Shown: positions 27,190 through 36,708, counted from the first letter of the stretch. The stretch is 64,000 nucleotides of DNA from BOG-908 sp965198855 (GCA_965198855.1 CBDAPZ010000001.1:930001-994000), one strand, 5' to 3'. Made by a program: numbers and translations. The notes: generated from the letters alone by a model not told the origin.

Positions 27190-29671
27190 CCCCCAAACCC
27201 CTCCCAGGCCAGATACGGCCGAAGGGAGGGATGCTGACACACAGAGCCGAGGGGTCGGGATTGGAAGCGAAAACCGCCCTCAGGGGGTCAGTATTGCGTG
27301 CGATTTCACACGCAGCAAGCGCGTCGGTGCTTTGACCCGCCTGATCGTAGGCGTCGGCAAGCGTAAGCAGCACGTGCGTCTCGTCATCGGCCTGCGCGGG
27401 CCTGGCTTTCAGAACCGACAGGGTCGTTTTAAGGGCGGGGATCGCGGAGGCACCCTTGCCTTCGCGAACTAGGCAGGACGCGAAGAGAAGACGCACCTCA
27501 TATTGTATATTCTCGCTGGGCGAATTGGCGGAGCGCTGTTGCCAAAGTGCGTCCAGAACGGCAAGCGCCGGCCTCCACTCGCCGCGCATATCCATGAGTT
27601 TTGCCTGTTGCGCGGACGCGTACCAGTATACGCCATTCTGATTGCCGCCCGCGTCCAAAGCAAGCTTAGCCGCGTGTGCAAAGCCTTTCGCAGCGCCGTC
27701 TGGGTCTCCTTGATTTTCCTGCACCTGGGCAAGGTTCGCAATGTCTGCCGCAAGGTCTAAAGTCCGGCGCTTCGGCTGAGCATAGGATACCGCGATGGCT
27801 TGCCTGAAAAAATTGCCCGCGCCATCATAGTCGCCCGCTAGGAAATGCATTTCTCCTAGCGCGCTCAAGGCTTCCTGATAGCCGCCTGCCACCGGATCGT
27901 AGCGCGCGAACAAGTAGCTCGCGCGCAGAAGGGCGCGCTGTTCCGCGCCGGTCTGGTCCGGCTGCACGGAAAGCCAGTTCGCCTTTAAAACCCACCACTC
28001 GGCGCGAAATGCGCTCTCGTCCTGCCCATCTACGCGGAGAAGCGTGTCGCTTGCGGCCAGCAGGTCGGCCAGTCCGGACCAGTCCTGCATGTTCATCGCG
28101 TTCCACGAGGCGCCGATTATGTCTCGAACGACGATGGGATCTCGGTCTCCGTAGAATTGGCGGGCCAATGCTATCTGTTTCTTCTCCACCTGTTCCGCAC
28201 TTCCGAGATCGGATAATCCGGCATAGATCTCTCCCATGGCGCCAAGCAGCTCGATTCTGAGTTCCGGGTCGCTGGCGAATTCATGCTCGATTCTCGGCAG
28301 GCCGAGGCTCAGCAATTCAGTCGCTGTGACGGATTGGCGGGGTGTGCCGGGTGGAAATTTCGTGTCTGCACCGGCGAAAAGGCTGATCAGAAAGGTGCGG
28401 ATGGCGTTGCCACGCGCAGCTTGGTGCTCCGCGCGCACATATTCCCAGCCGGCGCTCGAGAGCCCCAGCAGGATCGCGCATGACAAGGCGGCGATACCCA
28501 GGATCGGCAGACGATGGCGCCTGAAAAATCGTGCTGCGACGTAAAACGCTGTGCCGGATCGCGCCAGCACGGGTTGGTGTCGGCGGCTGCGCTCGATATC
28601 CTGGATGAGTGCGTCAACTGTCTGATAGCGCTCCGCGGGTTCCTTACGCAAAGCCTTGGCGACGATGGCGTCGAGGTCGCCGGCAAGCTGATGTGGCGAC
28701 ACCGGCCGCCCAGCAATTGCTTGTGCAAATCGGCTCAACGCGGGCGGCGGCCGGTGCAGCACTTGGTGAATGGACGCGGCCAAAGGCAGGTCGTCGAAGG
28801 CCCATAATCGTCCGCCGGCGAGCAGTTCGAACAACATGGCGCCGAGCGCGTAGACATCCGTAGCCGTGCTGACGGGTGCCCCCATCAACTGCTCCGGAGC
28901 CGCATATTCGGGCGTCATTGGTGCGAGACCTGCCGAACCGCTCCCGGGATCGCCGAGCAGATTTGAAATGCCGAAATCGAGAAGTTTAACCTGGCCGTCT
29001 TGCGTCACCAGCACATTGGCCGGCTTGATGTCGCTGTGAACGACGACATTCCTGTGCGCGTAGGCCACGGCACTGCAGACGTCGAGAAAGAGCTCCAGCC
29101 GGCCATTCAAATCCGTTGATCGTTCCGCGCACCACGTGGTTATCGGCCGGCCCGCGACGAGTTCCATCACCATGTAAGGCTGGCCATCGGCAAGCATGCC
29201 GGCGTCATAGATATGCGTGATGAAAGGATGGTCAAATCGGGCGAGAATACGGCGTTCGAATTGGAAGCGGCTCACGTGGTCGATGGCCTCACGGCGGATG
29301 ATCTTGAGCGCGACCTGCTGCTCAAACTGTCCGTCCGCTCTTTCGGCGTGATATACCTCGCCCATGCCGCCGCGGCCGATCAGGGCAATAACCCGATAGG
29401 CACCGACGAGCTGGCCAATCGAAAGCCACGCTGCTTCATGTTCGGCCGGCGATACGGGGCCTTCAATCGCCGCACGATCGAGGCGTCCAGGCGGGGCAAC
29501 CACCTGATCGAGCAGCCCATGCAGTTCCTGCATCAAGGCGGTGTCGCCATTGGCAATGCGCGGAATGGCCGCGCGTCGATCGCTCGGCGGCAAATCGAGC
29601 AGGTGATCGAGAGAGGTCTCCACGCGCAGCCATTTCGGCGATGAGCTCATACGGATACCTGACCCTGTCAC
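27125..29671 (-). CDS. Ser/Thr protein kinase with TPR domain, C terminus replaced by IS21-encoded tail
   Basis: A membrane Hanks-type kinase. Features in order: Gly-rich loop GRGGMGEVY (99-107), ATP lysine Lys123 (VALK), catalytic loop HSDIKPANV (212-220, with Ser in place of the usual Arg of HRD), DFG at 232-234, and APEQ. A transmembrane helix at 389-408 precedes a long extracytoplasmic helical region built of TPR-like repeats. Exactly 787 codons are native; the IS21 end begins at 27310, and 61 residues read from the element follow before a stop. The natural C terminus is lost. It is divergent from an ECF sigma gene 62 bp away, a pairing typical of kinase-linked ECF factors. The missing HRD Arg suggests an RD-independent kinase. 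Confidence 0.85.
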   Translation of the reverse strand: MTGSGIRMSSSPKWLRVETSLDHLLDLPPSDRRAAIPRIANGDTALMQELHGLLDQVVAPPGRLDRAAIEGPVSPAEHEAAWLSIGQLVGAYRVIALIGRGGMGEVYHAERADGQFEQQVALKIIRREAIDHVSRFQFERRILARFDHPFITHIYDAGMLADGQPYMVMELVAGRPITTWCAERSTDLNGRLELFLDVCSAVAYAHRNVVVHSDIKPANVLVTQDGQVKLLDFGISNLLGDPGSGSAGLAPMTPEYAAPEQLMGAPVSTATDVYALGAMLFELLAGGRLWAFDDLPLAASIHQVLHRPPPALSRFAQAIAGRPVSPHQLAGDLDAIVAKALRKEPAERYQTVDALIQDIERSRRHQPVLARSGTAFYVAARFFRRHRLPILGIAALSCAILLGLSSAGWEYVRAEHQAARGNAIRTFLISLFAGADTKFPPGTPRQSVTATELLSLGLPRIEHEFASDPELRIELLGAMGEIYAGLSDLGSAEQVEKKQIALARQFYGDRDPIVVRDIIGASWNAMNMQDWSGLADLLAASDTLLRVDGQDESAFRAEWWVLKANWLSVQPDQTGAEQRALLRASYLFARYDPVAGGYQEALSALGEMHFLAGDYDGAGNFFRQAIAVSYAQPKRRTLDLAADIANLAQVQENQGDPDGAAKGFAHAAKLALDAGGNQNGVYWYASAQQAKLMDMRGEWRPALAVLDALWQQRSANSPSENIQYEVRLLFASCLVREGKGASAIPALKTTLSVLKARPAQADDETHVLLTLADAYDQAGQSTDALAACEIARNTDPLRAVFASNPDPSALCVSIPPFGRIWPGRGLGDDVRGRDRRYPARLFRAAPAD

Positions 29672-29733
29672 CCGTCACGCTATGGAAACCTATTGATCGT
29701 TTGCGCGCGCGAGGCCTAATGTAGCACACATTG

Positions 29734-30324
29734 ATGACCTATCGTCCATTGCGCGCTGAGCCGAAACAGTTGAGTGACACGATCCGCGATCTGATCGAGC
29801 CAAGCGAACATCCCGAGATCGTGCACACGGCGCATGCTTTGTTGCCTTTTCTGTACGACGATTTGCATCGCCTGGCGCGCCGCGAGCGCAAGAACGCACG
29901 TGGCGATACTTTGCAAACAACCATGTTGATACACGAAGCTTACCTGAAACTGCAGAACACTCCGGGCTTTAAGGACCGCGCGCATTTCCTGCGTGCTTCC
30001 GCGCTGGCGATGCGGAATATTCTCGTCAATCATGCGCGCGGACAGATGACTACCAAGCGCGGCAGCGGCGTGGTTGCCTTGTCGCTCGAGGACGAGAGCA
30101 TGGCCGCGGAATCGACCGACGATGCGGCGCTGATGGATATCAACGACGCGCTCGGCAAGCTGGCCAAGCTCAACCTGCGCCTGGCGCGTGTTGTGGAATG
30201 CCGTTTTTTTGCCGGCTATAGCGACCAGGAAACGGCGGAAGCGCTGGGGACGAACGAACGCACGGTGAGGCGCGACTGGATCAAGGCGCGGGCATGGCTG
30301 ATGCGGGAGCTGGCGAATACGTAA
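29734..30324 (+). CDS. ECF-type RNA polymerase sigma factor (ECF43-like)
   Basis: 196 residues with sigma region 2 (LYDDLHRLARRERKN..TLQTTMLIHEAYLKL) and region 4 (VVECRFFAGYSDQETAEALGTNERTVRRDWIKARAWL). The phrasing is that of the kinase-associated ECF subfamily, known to replace anti-sigma control by Ser/Thr kinase signalling. It is divergent from the kinase gene just upstream, supporting a phosphorylation-controlled sigma switch. The start is ATG 29734, with an in-frame TTG one codon earlier. A T-rich palindromic repeat follows its stop. Likely targets could include the nearby S53 peptidases, which is only a guess from proximity. Confidence 0.88.
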   Translation: MTYRPLRAEPKQLSDTIRDLIEPSEHPEIVHTAHALLPFLYDDLHRLARRERKNARGDTLQTTMLIHEAYLKLQNTPGFKDRAHFLRASALAMRNILVNHARGQMTTKRGSGVVALSLEDESMAAESTDDAALMDINDALGKLAKLNLRLARVVECRFFAGYSDQETAEALGTNERTVRRDWIKARAWLMRELANT

Positions 30325-30332
30325 GCAAGGAA

Positions 30333-30455
30333 GCGGTTCCTTTTTGAAAGAAGAACCAAAAACTTTTCGTCTTTAGCGTACGCTGCTGGAAAGACCCGCG
30401 ACAGCGACGCAAAAGTCTTTTGCTTCTTTTCTTCAGAAAAGAAGGCTTTCTTTCT
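30333..30455. repeat. T-rich dispersed repeat, inverted pair
   Basis: Two related units in opposite orientation flank about 45 bp of GC-rich DNA. The inverted unit at 30333-30367 reads AAAAGTTTTTGGTTC on the minus strand. The unit at 30411-30455 carries AAAAGTCTTTTGCTTC and then CTTCAGAAAAGAAGG, nearly identical to 8517-8550. Downstream of the sigma gene it can act as a terminator. Confidence 0.7.
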
Positions 30456-30825
30456 TCCCGCTCCACCAGACACACTGGAAATTTTTTCTCTAGCCCATGT
30501 CCGGAATCAGCATAAACCAATATAGGCTACAGTTTTACGAGTAAATTATACCCAGCGGTGGCGCAGCGAGAATAATAAATGCGCCCTTACCGTTGGTTGA
30601 CTGAGTAGATTGTTCTACATGCTATTGAAAACACGTGATTTGCCCGCTCTCGGCTGGATGCGTGCGTGGTTTTGGCCAATTAATATTTGTTGACACTCGG
30701 CTTCATCATCTTCCTATCTGTGTTTGCTGTTGCGCCTCATTCCGCCCTCGCGCGACATCTGCTGCCGCTTGCCGATGAGCGCTTGCGCATCGATACCCTT
30801 CCGTCACAAGAGAGAAGATCAGGTC
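30456..30825. other. Intergenic region upstream of the S53 peptidase genes
   Basis: 370 bp without a convincing gene. AT content is above the local average around 30520-30600 and 30670-30700, compatible with a promoter region for the secreted peptidases. The frame of the peptidase stays open back to 30724 but without a ribosome site. No clear operator palindrome seen. Confidence 0.5.
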
Positions 30826-32853
30826 ATGAAGCGTAGTCTGCGGACGCATTTTGCACACCGAACGAATGGCTTGAAAATGGCTGTTCTGGCTGCCGCTCTA
30901 TTGCCGACGGCTGCTTTGGCGAGTGGCTCCGTCGTGATTGCCGGGGATGCCGGCGTGTCGGTGGCGCACGCCACGTATAGTGGGCGTCTGGCTGCCGATC
31001 GTCCCGTCACGATCGCACTCCTCCTGCCGCTGGCAGATGCAGAGGGTGCCGAAAGTTTTGCAACCCGCGTCTCCACGCCCGGTGACGCGCTTTTTCGCCA
31101 GTATCTGACGCCGGCCGAGTTTGCACGGCGGTTTGGTGCGCCGGAGGCCGATTACGCGGCACTTGTGACTTGGGCGCGGGCAAACGGATTGACCCCGGGC
31201 GAAGTCTATTCCGCGCGGACAGTGTTGCCGATCACCGGGAGTGCCGCCGCCATCGAGGCGGCGCTGAGCGTGCGCTTCAATGTCTACATCACCGGTAAAG
31301 GCACTTCCTATTTCGCGGCCGACCGAGCGGCCAGTTTGCCGGAGGATCTTGCTCCGAAAGTGAGCGGCGTCGCCGGCCTTTCGAGTGCGGTACATTTCGT
31401 GCCGTTCGTCATTGTAAAGCCGGGCAGCAAATCGACTGCTGCCGCGGCCGCGGCGTCCCATGGCGGGCTTTCGGCAAAGGATCTGCGAACGGCTTACAAT
31501 ATTCCGCCGCAAACATTGCCCAACCAGACGCAGACATTGGCGGTGTTCGAGCAAGGCGGCTTTTTCCCGGCCGATGTGGCCCGCTATGTGGCTGCCAATA
31601 AGTTGCCCACGGTGCCGGTGAAGGCGCGCAGCGTGAACAATTACGGCACTGGCGTCGACGATCCGCAGGTGGAACTTGAAGCGGTTCTGGACATCGACAT
31701 GCAGATGGCAATGAATCCGGCGGCGGCAAAAATCATCGTCTATGAAGACGGTAGCGACAGTTTTCCGGTGGCCTTGCTGTCCAGCCTCTCGGCGATGGCG
31801 AAAGACGATATGGCCACCACAATCAGCATCTCCTATGGCATGGATGAAGATTATACCTTGCCGGCCGCGGTCAAGGCGGAAAACGCTGCGCTGACGCAGC
31901 TGGCCGCACAGGGTCAGGCGGTGTTCGTCAGCACCGGGGATCTCGGCGCCTATGGGGATGCGCCTCCCGGCCTGCACACGACGGATCCTTCCACGCAGCC
32001 ATTCGTCACCGCCGTAGGTGGCACCACATTGTTCGTCAATTCGAAAAGCCAATATTTGGCCGAGGAAGTCTGGAACGACCTGCCGGTGAGCGGAGCTACC
32101 GGCGGCGGCATCAGCACGTATTGGCCCATCCAGTCGTATCAGAGCGATGTCGGTCCTGCTGGTAATGGCGGGTCGGCCAGCATGCGCAACACGCCTGACG
32201 TTTCGGCCGAGGCGAGTTTGCTGACCGGTGTTGCCGTCTATAGCGCCTTGCAGGGCGGATGGACCGTTGTCGGCGGCACAAGCGTGAGTGCGCCGATCTG
32301 GGCAGGCATGTATAGTCTGGGCAGTGCTGCGTCGATCGGCCTTGGTTTTCCAACACCCGGTTTTGCCAACCCCACGATCTACAAGATTGCTGAAGGCGAG
32401 GGGCTGTATGCTGTTGGCCTGCGCGACATCTTTGATGGCAGCAACGGCGATGCGACCGTGTATGGCGCGCCCGGCTACAGCGCCGGCTTCGGATACGACG
32501 ATGCATCCGGCCTGGGTTCGCTCGAGGCCGGCGACAGCTTGGCGGTCAATATCGGCGTCGTGCCGGCGCTGTTCCATGGCGGCACGCCGCCCGCAATCCC
32601 GCGCGACATTGCAGCCGTGCCGACGACGACGACCGTTAGCTTGTCATGGGCCGCTGCCAAGGGCGCCGGCGGCTACATCGTGCAAGGCGTGGAGTTGGCG
32701 AACGGCGCAAACCTGCCGAATGTCGTGAGCCACACGTCGCCTTTCGTGGAGAGCGGTCTGCGTCCCAATAGCTACTACATTTTCACGGTGATTGCGGTGG
32801 GGCCGAATGGCACGACGCAGAGCTCGCCGATCTACATCAAGACGCTCAAATAG
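30826..32853 (+). CDS. Secreted S53 (sedolisin/kumamolisin) serine-carboxyl peptidase with C-terminal Fn3-like domain
   Basis: An acid-active endopeptidase type. The start at 30826 follows agagagaag and gives 675 residues with a Sec signal (LKMAVLAAALLPTAALA). The pro-domain (about 45-200) has the PGDALFRQYLTPAEFARRFG signature. In the catalytic domain Glu285 and Asp289 (LEAVLDID), Asp372 (STGDLG) and Ser486 (GGTSVSAP) form the sedolisin set. The calcium-site Asp is in LRDIFDGSNG. The last 85 residues (PPAIPRDIAAVPTTTTVSLSW...) are a fibronectin type III-like domain that may hold the enzyme to a surface or substrate. A close paralogue follows 39 bp downstream. Presumably exported and self-processed at low pH. 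Confidence 0.9.
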   Translation: MKRSLRTHFAHRTNGLKMAVLAAALLPTAALASGSVVIAGDAGVSVAHATYSGRLAADRPVTIALLLPLADAEGAESFATRVSTPGDALFRQYLTPAEFARRFGAPEADYAALVTWARANGLTPGEVYSARTVLPITGSAAAIEAALSVRFNVYITGKGTSYFAADRAASLPEDLAPKVSGVAGLSSAVHFVPFVIVKPGSKSTAAAAAASHGGLSAKDLRTAYNIPPQTLPNQTQTLAVFEQGGFFPADVARYVAANKLPTVPVKARSVNNYGTGVDDPQVELEAVLDIDMQMAMNPAAAKIIVYEDGSDSFPVALLSSLSAMAKDDMATTISISYGMDEDYTLPAAVKAENAALTQLAAQGQAVFVSTGDLGAYGDAPPGLHTTDPSTQPFVTAVGGTTLFVNSKSQYLAEEVWNDLPVSGATGGGISTYWPIQSYQSDVGPAGNGGSASMRNTPDVSAEASLLTGVAVYSALQGGWTVVGGTSVSAPIWAGMYSLGSAASIGLGFPTPGFANPTIYKIAEGEGLYAVGLRDIFDGSNGDATVYGAPGYSAGFGYDDASGLGSLEAGDSLAVNIGVVPALFHGGTPPAIPRDIAAVPTTTTVSLSWAAAKGAGGYIVQGVELANGANLPNVVSHTSPFVESGLRPNSYYIFTVIAVGPNGTTQSSPIYIKTLK

Positions 32854-32892
32854 GCGCAGCCAACGCCGCTCCACCATATCGAGGGTTTAATC

Positions 32893-34923
32893 ATGAAAAT
32901 AGCATCGCGTCCTCATGACGCCAGACGAGCCTTGTCAGCGCTTTGTGTCGTTTCGGGCCTGCTGCCGACAACAGCTTTTGCCGCGGCGACGGCCATCATC
33001 CCAGGCGATCAGGCCTATCTGCGGCCGAACTCCACGCTGAGCGGACCCACCAGAGCCAACGCGGTGATGACGATCGCGCTGATCCTGCCGTCGCGCGATG
33101 CGGCCGGAGCTGCCGCCTTCGCCAACCACGTGTCCCAGCCAGGTGATCCGCTGTTCCGGCATCCTTTGACGCCGGCGCAGTTTGCCACGCGGTTTGGCGC
33201 ACTACCGGCGCAGTATGCGGCGGTGGCCGCCTGGGCGACATCGATGGGGCTGACACAAGGCGAAGCGTTCAGCGCACACACCATCATGCCGCTCAGCGGA
33301 AAGGCTTCGGTTCTGGCAAAAGCTTTCGGCATCACGTTTAACAACTATCTGGATGCCAAGGGCGCCACCTACTACGCGGCCAACCAGCCGGCGCGGGTGC
33401 CGGTGGCCATCGCCGGCATGGTGAACGGGGTGCTCGGACTTTCCAGCGCCAATCATTTTGTGCCGCAAGTGCACCTCAAGCCTGCCAACGCCGTTTCGCA
33501 GTCTACCGGCACGGGGGCCGATGGCGGGTTTTCCGCACTCGATCTGCGCACCGCCTACGCGATCCAGCCACAGGCGCCGGCGACGAGCACACAGGTTGTG
33601 GGGTTGTTCGAACAGGGAGGGTTCTACAAAACGGATGTGGCTGCCTACGTGACTGCCAACAAGCTACCGGCCATCCAGGTCATCGCGCGCAGCGTGAACG
33701 GCTACGGCACCGCCGTCGATGACCCCACCGTGGAACTGGAAGCGGTGCTCGACATCGACATGGTGATGGCGATGAATCCGGCAGCCAAAAAGATTATCGT
33801 CTACGAAGATGGCGCCGACGCTTTTCAGGTGGCGCTACTCGACGGGCTTTCCGCCATGGCAACCGAAGGCGTAGCGAAAACGATAAGCGTGTCCTACGGT
33901 GTGGACGAGGCACTGCAAAGCCCCACTGGTTTGGCGGCCGAGAATACGGTGCTGACGCAACTTGCCGCGCAGGGGCAGGCGGTATTTGCCAGCGCCGGCG
34001 ATTACGGCGCGTATGGCGATGAGGCGAACGGCCTGCATGTGATGGACCCATCCTCCCAGCCATTCGTCACGGCTGTCGGTGGCACCACGCTGTTTACGAA
34101 CAACAAGCAGCAGCGTCTTGCCGAGGAGACCTGGAACAACATTGCGGAATCATTCGGCGCCACCGGCGGCGGCATCAGCGATGTGTGGTCGGCGCCGAGC
34201 TATCAGACGCTCCACGGCCCAGCTGTGATGACGACAAACGGCGGGTCGGCCACCATGCGCAACGTGCCGGATGTGGCGGCCGTCGGTAATCCGCTGACCG
34301 GGGTTGCAATCTACGCGTCGTTCTACGGCGGCTGGACGGTTGTCGGCGGCACGAGCGTCGCAGCGCCTATTTGGGCAGGCACCTACAGCCTTGCGGCCGC
34401 CTCCTCCGAAGCTTTGGGCTTCGGGCCGCCAGGCTTCGCGAACCCCACGCTCTACGCGCTGGGCAATGGCGCCGGGCTGTTTCAGCCCGACTTCATCGAC
34501 ATCGAGGTCGGCACAAATGGTTTTGCGCCACTTTACGGCGGCATTGCAGGCTTTAGCGCCGGGCCAGGCTTCGATAATGTGACTGGCTGGGGAACGATGT
34601 TTGGGCAGACGATTACGGCAGACATTGCCGTCGCCGCCTCATTCGGAGGAACGAACCCGCCGGCCGCTGTCAGCGGGTTGAGGGGTGTTGCGACATCGAG
34701 CAGTATCACGGTCGATTGGCAGGCGGCCAGAAATGCCAGTGGGTACGCCATCGAGTGCGCGGACACGCAGACGGGCCTGCGTCTAGCCAACAACATTGTG
34801 CACAAGCCGACGACAACGTATATTGGTTTGCAACCCAACACGATTTATGAGTTTGTTGTGTTGTCCGTGTCGACTGGTGGAGACACGTATTCGGTGCCGA
34901 TCTTCATAAAAACCTTAAGTTGA
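32893..34923 (+). CDS. Second secreted S53 peptidase with Fn3-like tail, tandem paralogue
   Basis: 676 residues with a signal peptide (LSALCVVSGLLPTTAFAA). It has a pro-domain with PGDPLFRHPLTPAQFATRFG and a catalytic set Glu283, Asp287, Asp370 and Ser488 (GGTSVAAP). A C-terminal Fn3-like domain ends TYSVPIFIKTL, paralleling SSPIYIKTL of the upstream copy. Domain order and spacing match almost residue for residue, so the pair arose by tandem duplication, but sequence has diverged throughout. Probably co-transcribed with the first gene. Differences around the substrate loops would be expected to give different specificities. Confidence 0.9.
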   Translation: MKIASRPHDARRALSALCVVSGLLPTTAFAAATAIIPGDQAYLRPNSTLSGPTRANAVMTIALILPSRDAAGAAAFANHVSQPGDPLFRHPLTPAQFATRFGALPAQYAAVAAWATSMGLTQGEAFSAHTIMPLSGKASVLAKAFGITFNNYLDAKGATYYAANQPARVPVAIAGMVNGVLGLSSANHFVPQVHLKPANAVSQSTGTGADGGFSALDLRTAYAIQPQAPATSTQVVGLFEQGGFYKTDVAAYVTANKLPAIQVIARSVNGYGTAVDDPTVELEAVLDIDMVMAMNPAAKKIIVYEDGADAFQVALLDGLSAMATEGVAKTISVSYGVDEALQSPTGLAAENTVLTQLAAQGQAVFASAGDYGAYGDEANGLHVMDPSSQPFVTAVGGTTLFTNNKQQRLAEETWNNIAESFGATGGGISDVWSAPSYQTLHGPAVMTTNGGSATMRNVPDVAAVGNPLTGVAIYASFYGGWTVVGGTSVAAPIWAGTYSLAAASSEALGFGPPGFANPTLYALGNGAGLFQPDFIDIEVGTNGFAPLYGGIAGFSAGPGFDNVTGWGTMFGQTITADIAVAASFGGTNPPAAVSGLRGVATSSSITVDWQAARNASGYAIECADTQTGLRLANNIVHKPTTTYIGLQPNTIYEFVVLSVSTGGDTYSVPIFIKTLS

Positions 34924-35500
34924 GAACGAGCAAGTTTGAAGTCTCGCCTGCGCTCATGAGAGAGGTTTCGACTGAGGCATGATGCGCAGATCGAGCCGTA
35001 ACCGGTCAGCGCCGTTTGCCAACCGGGCCGTCCCCTGTGTTTGCAGGCATGAATGTTAGACGCACTCTCCCGTTAATAGCTGAGGCAATTTGTCGAGCAT
35101 CTACCATCGAGATGTCCGTATCTTACAACTGACGCTTGACGCTGTCGTTTCGCTTTCGGCCAGCTTCTAGCCGAAGTCTGCCCGGCGGCTGCACGCAGAT
35201 GGTGTTGAAAAAGGTCGCCTATAAAGGCAGTCGAGACTAACCTAGGTTTACAATGAGTGTCCCATTGCGCTTTAGCCCACCATCGTTGGTTGAGGGGATC
35301 GGGAACAGCCTGGCAGGCTTGCGGAGGTTATGGGCTGTAGCTGCTAGGAGGAAGTCGTCCTTGGTGCCGCTTAGATCTCGGAAGCGCAATCAGTCCAATT
35401 TCAGGATGCGCTTAAGGGGCGCGCATCTTGAAAGCGGGCATAAAGCCGGAAAATCTGCTCCTTAACTTACCCACCAGACATCCAGTGCCGGTTGACCTTC
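34924..35500. other. Non-coding stretch after the peptidases
   Basis: No supported gene. A short hairpin, TTCGGC at about 35155 against GCCGAA at about 35171, may end transcription of the peptidase operon. An open frame at 35253-35465 encodes 70 basic residues without recognisable features and may be chance. Confidence 0.5.
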
Positions 35501-35605
35501 TCAAATGATCTCCTGCACGAAGTTGACGAAGGCGCGCACCTTGGCTGGAGGCAGGTGACGCGAAGGGTGGTACGCGTAGAGCGGATAGTGCTCGTCTGGC
35601 GTCTC
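35501..35605 (-). pseudogene. LysR-family regulator, last 35 codons only
   Basis: The minus-strand frame reads DEHYPLYAYHPSRHLPPAKV, then RAFVNFVQEII and stop at 35501. This is the typical C-terminal end of LysR-type regulators. Nothing upstream in frame continues the protein; the adjoining DNA is an MFS relic. Deletion remnant. Confidence 0.7.
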
Positions 35606-35639
35606 TATTGCTATTGTGTGAGCCGCCGCGTCTGGTGCG

Positions 35640-36050
35640 CGCCGAGGCTGCCAGGCCCAGGGCGTCCTGGCCCGATACTTTCGGGAACAAAGTGGTTCTG
35701 GCTATGGTGGCGACAGGCCTTCTCCTGATGATCGCTAATATGTCGATCGAGCCGATCATCACGGTCTATGTAGCGACGCTGATCGATGACCCGAAACGCC
35801 TGATTTTCATGGCCGGCTTGGTCACGTCCGCCACCGCGCTCGGGAGCATCATTTCCGCTTCAAAGCTGGGCAAGCCGGCTGACCGTACTGGCCGCACGAC
35901 TGTCATCATCCTGGCGCTTCTCGTTGCTGGCGTCTTGCTATTGCCGCAAGCCTTCGTCACGTCTGCCTGGCAACTTGTCGGCCTAAGCTTCGCGATGGGG
36001 CTGGCGCTTGGTGGTCTGGTTCCCTGTATCGCGGCCGTCGTTCAACCAAT
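35640..36050 (+). pseudogene. MFS efflux transporter internal fragment
   Basis: The frame shows membrane helices 7-11 of a major facilitator transporter: NKVVLAMVATGLLLMIANMS, then FMAGLVTSATALGSIISASKLGKPADRTGRT with the D-R-x-G-R cytoplasmic loop, then two more helices up to LALGGLVPCIAAVVQP. It resembles MdtG-type drug exporters. Both the first half and the end are missing. The fragment adjoins a LysR tail, suggesting a former divergent regulator-transporter pair collapsed by deletion. Confidence 0.7.
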
Positions 36051-36708
36051 TTTTCAGACATTTCGAGGAAGGCCCGATTTCGTGCAACTTCGAAAGCAAT
36101 ATTCACAAAAGTCATGCGATGTTTCTCGGATTTCCTTCCCATAACCTATTGCAAAGGTGCGGCGCACTTTCTAGCGATTAACTGCAGCGCAACAGTGGCG
36201 CAGCAATGCAAGGTCGGTTTAAGACCCAAGCAACGCTATAACACAGGCCAACACCATCAAACGCTCATCATGTCGTTGCGTGACACGAGCAGAAACCTCT
36301 AGCACTGCGCTGTCGTCGCCCGAAAGGATCGTGCATAATCCGCGACATCGAAAGCGGCTTCCACACCTGTCTTAGAAAAATCCCTCGCCATGCATCCCGG
36401 GATCAAGCGCACCTCACCCCTTCATCGCATATGTTCATCGCGGCAACCACTGCCATCCCAGGTCATCGGACGGCGTAGCGCACGTCACATGGTAGCAAGC
36501 CAAGCCGGGGCTGCTACGGGCTTCTAGAGCTAAAAAGTACCTCCTTTGCCTCTCACAGATGAATATACGAAGAATTACTGATCTAAACTCGAACGTTTTT
36601 GCGTAGGACAACAGTCGAGCTTCCTGACCATCAAACGCCAGCAGGAGCGATCTACGCCAAACAAGCCATTCTGGAAGAACAACTTTAAGCCGGCAACCCA
36701 GTCTATGT
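36051..36708. other. Non-coding stretch
   Basis: About 650 bp with no gene I can support. Lower GC than the neighbourhood, stops in all frames, no RNA-like structure recognised. Probably decayed DNA between two accessory blocks. Confidence 0.5.

Larger units (their letters stand above)
24768..27310 (-). mobile_element. IS21-family insertion sequence, copy 2 (2,543 bp)
   Basis: Same orientation as the copy at 14309, same length, offset by exactly 10,459 bp, and with identical encoded proteins. The left flank is cggac and the right flank cgcag, so no target duplication is present. The left end interrupts a dotC-like gene and the right end interrupts a Ser/Thr kinase gene. Confidence 0.93.

Noticed and set aside
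14309..27310. Composite transposon formed by the two IS21 copies
   Set aside because: Outer flanks (gagcc and cgcag) do not match and both copies lack their own target duplications, so transposition as one unit is not supported.
30690..30720. TTGACA ... TATCTG promoter ahead of the S53 peptidase genes
   Set aside because: Spacer is 19 bp and the -10 is poor; too weak to annotate.
30898..32577. 559-codon minus-strand frame opposite the first S53 peptidase
   Set aside because: No recognisable motif and fully antisense to a gene with all catalytic residues; shadow.
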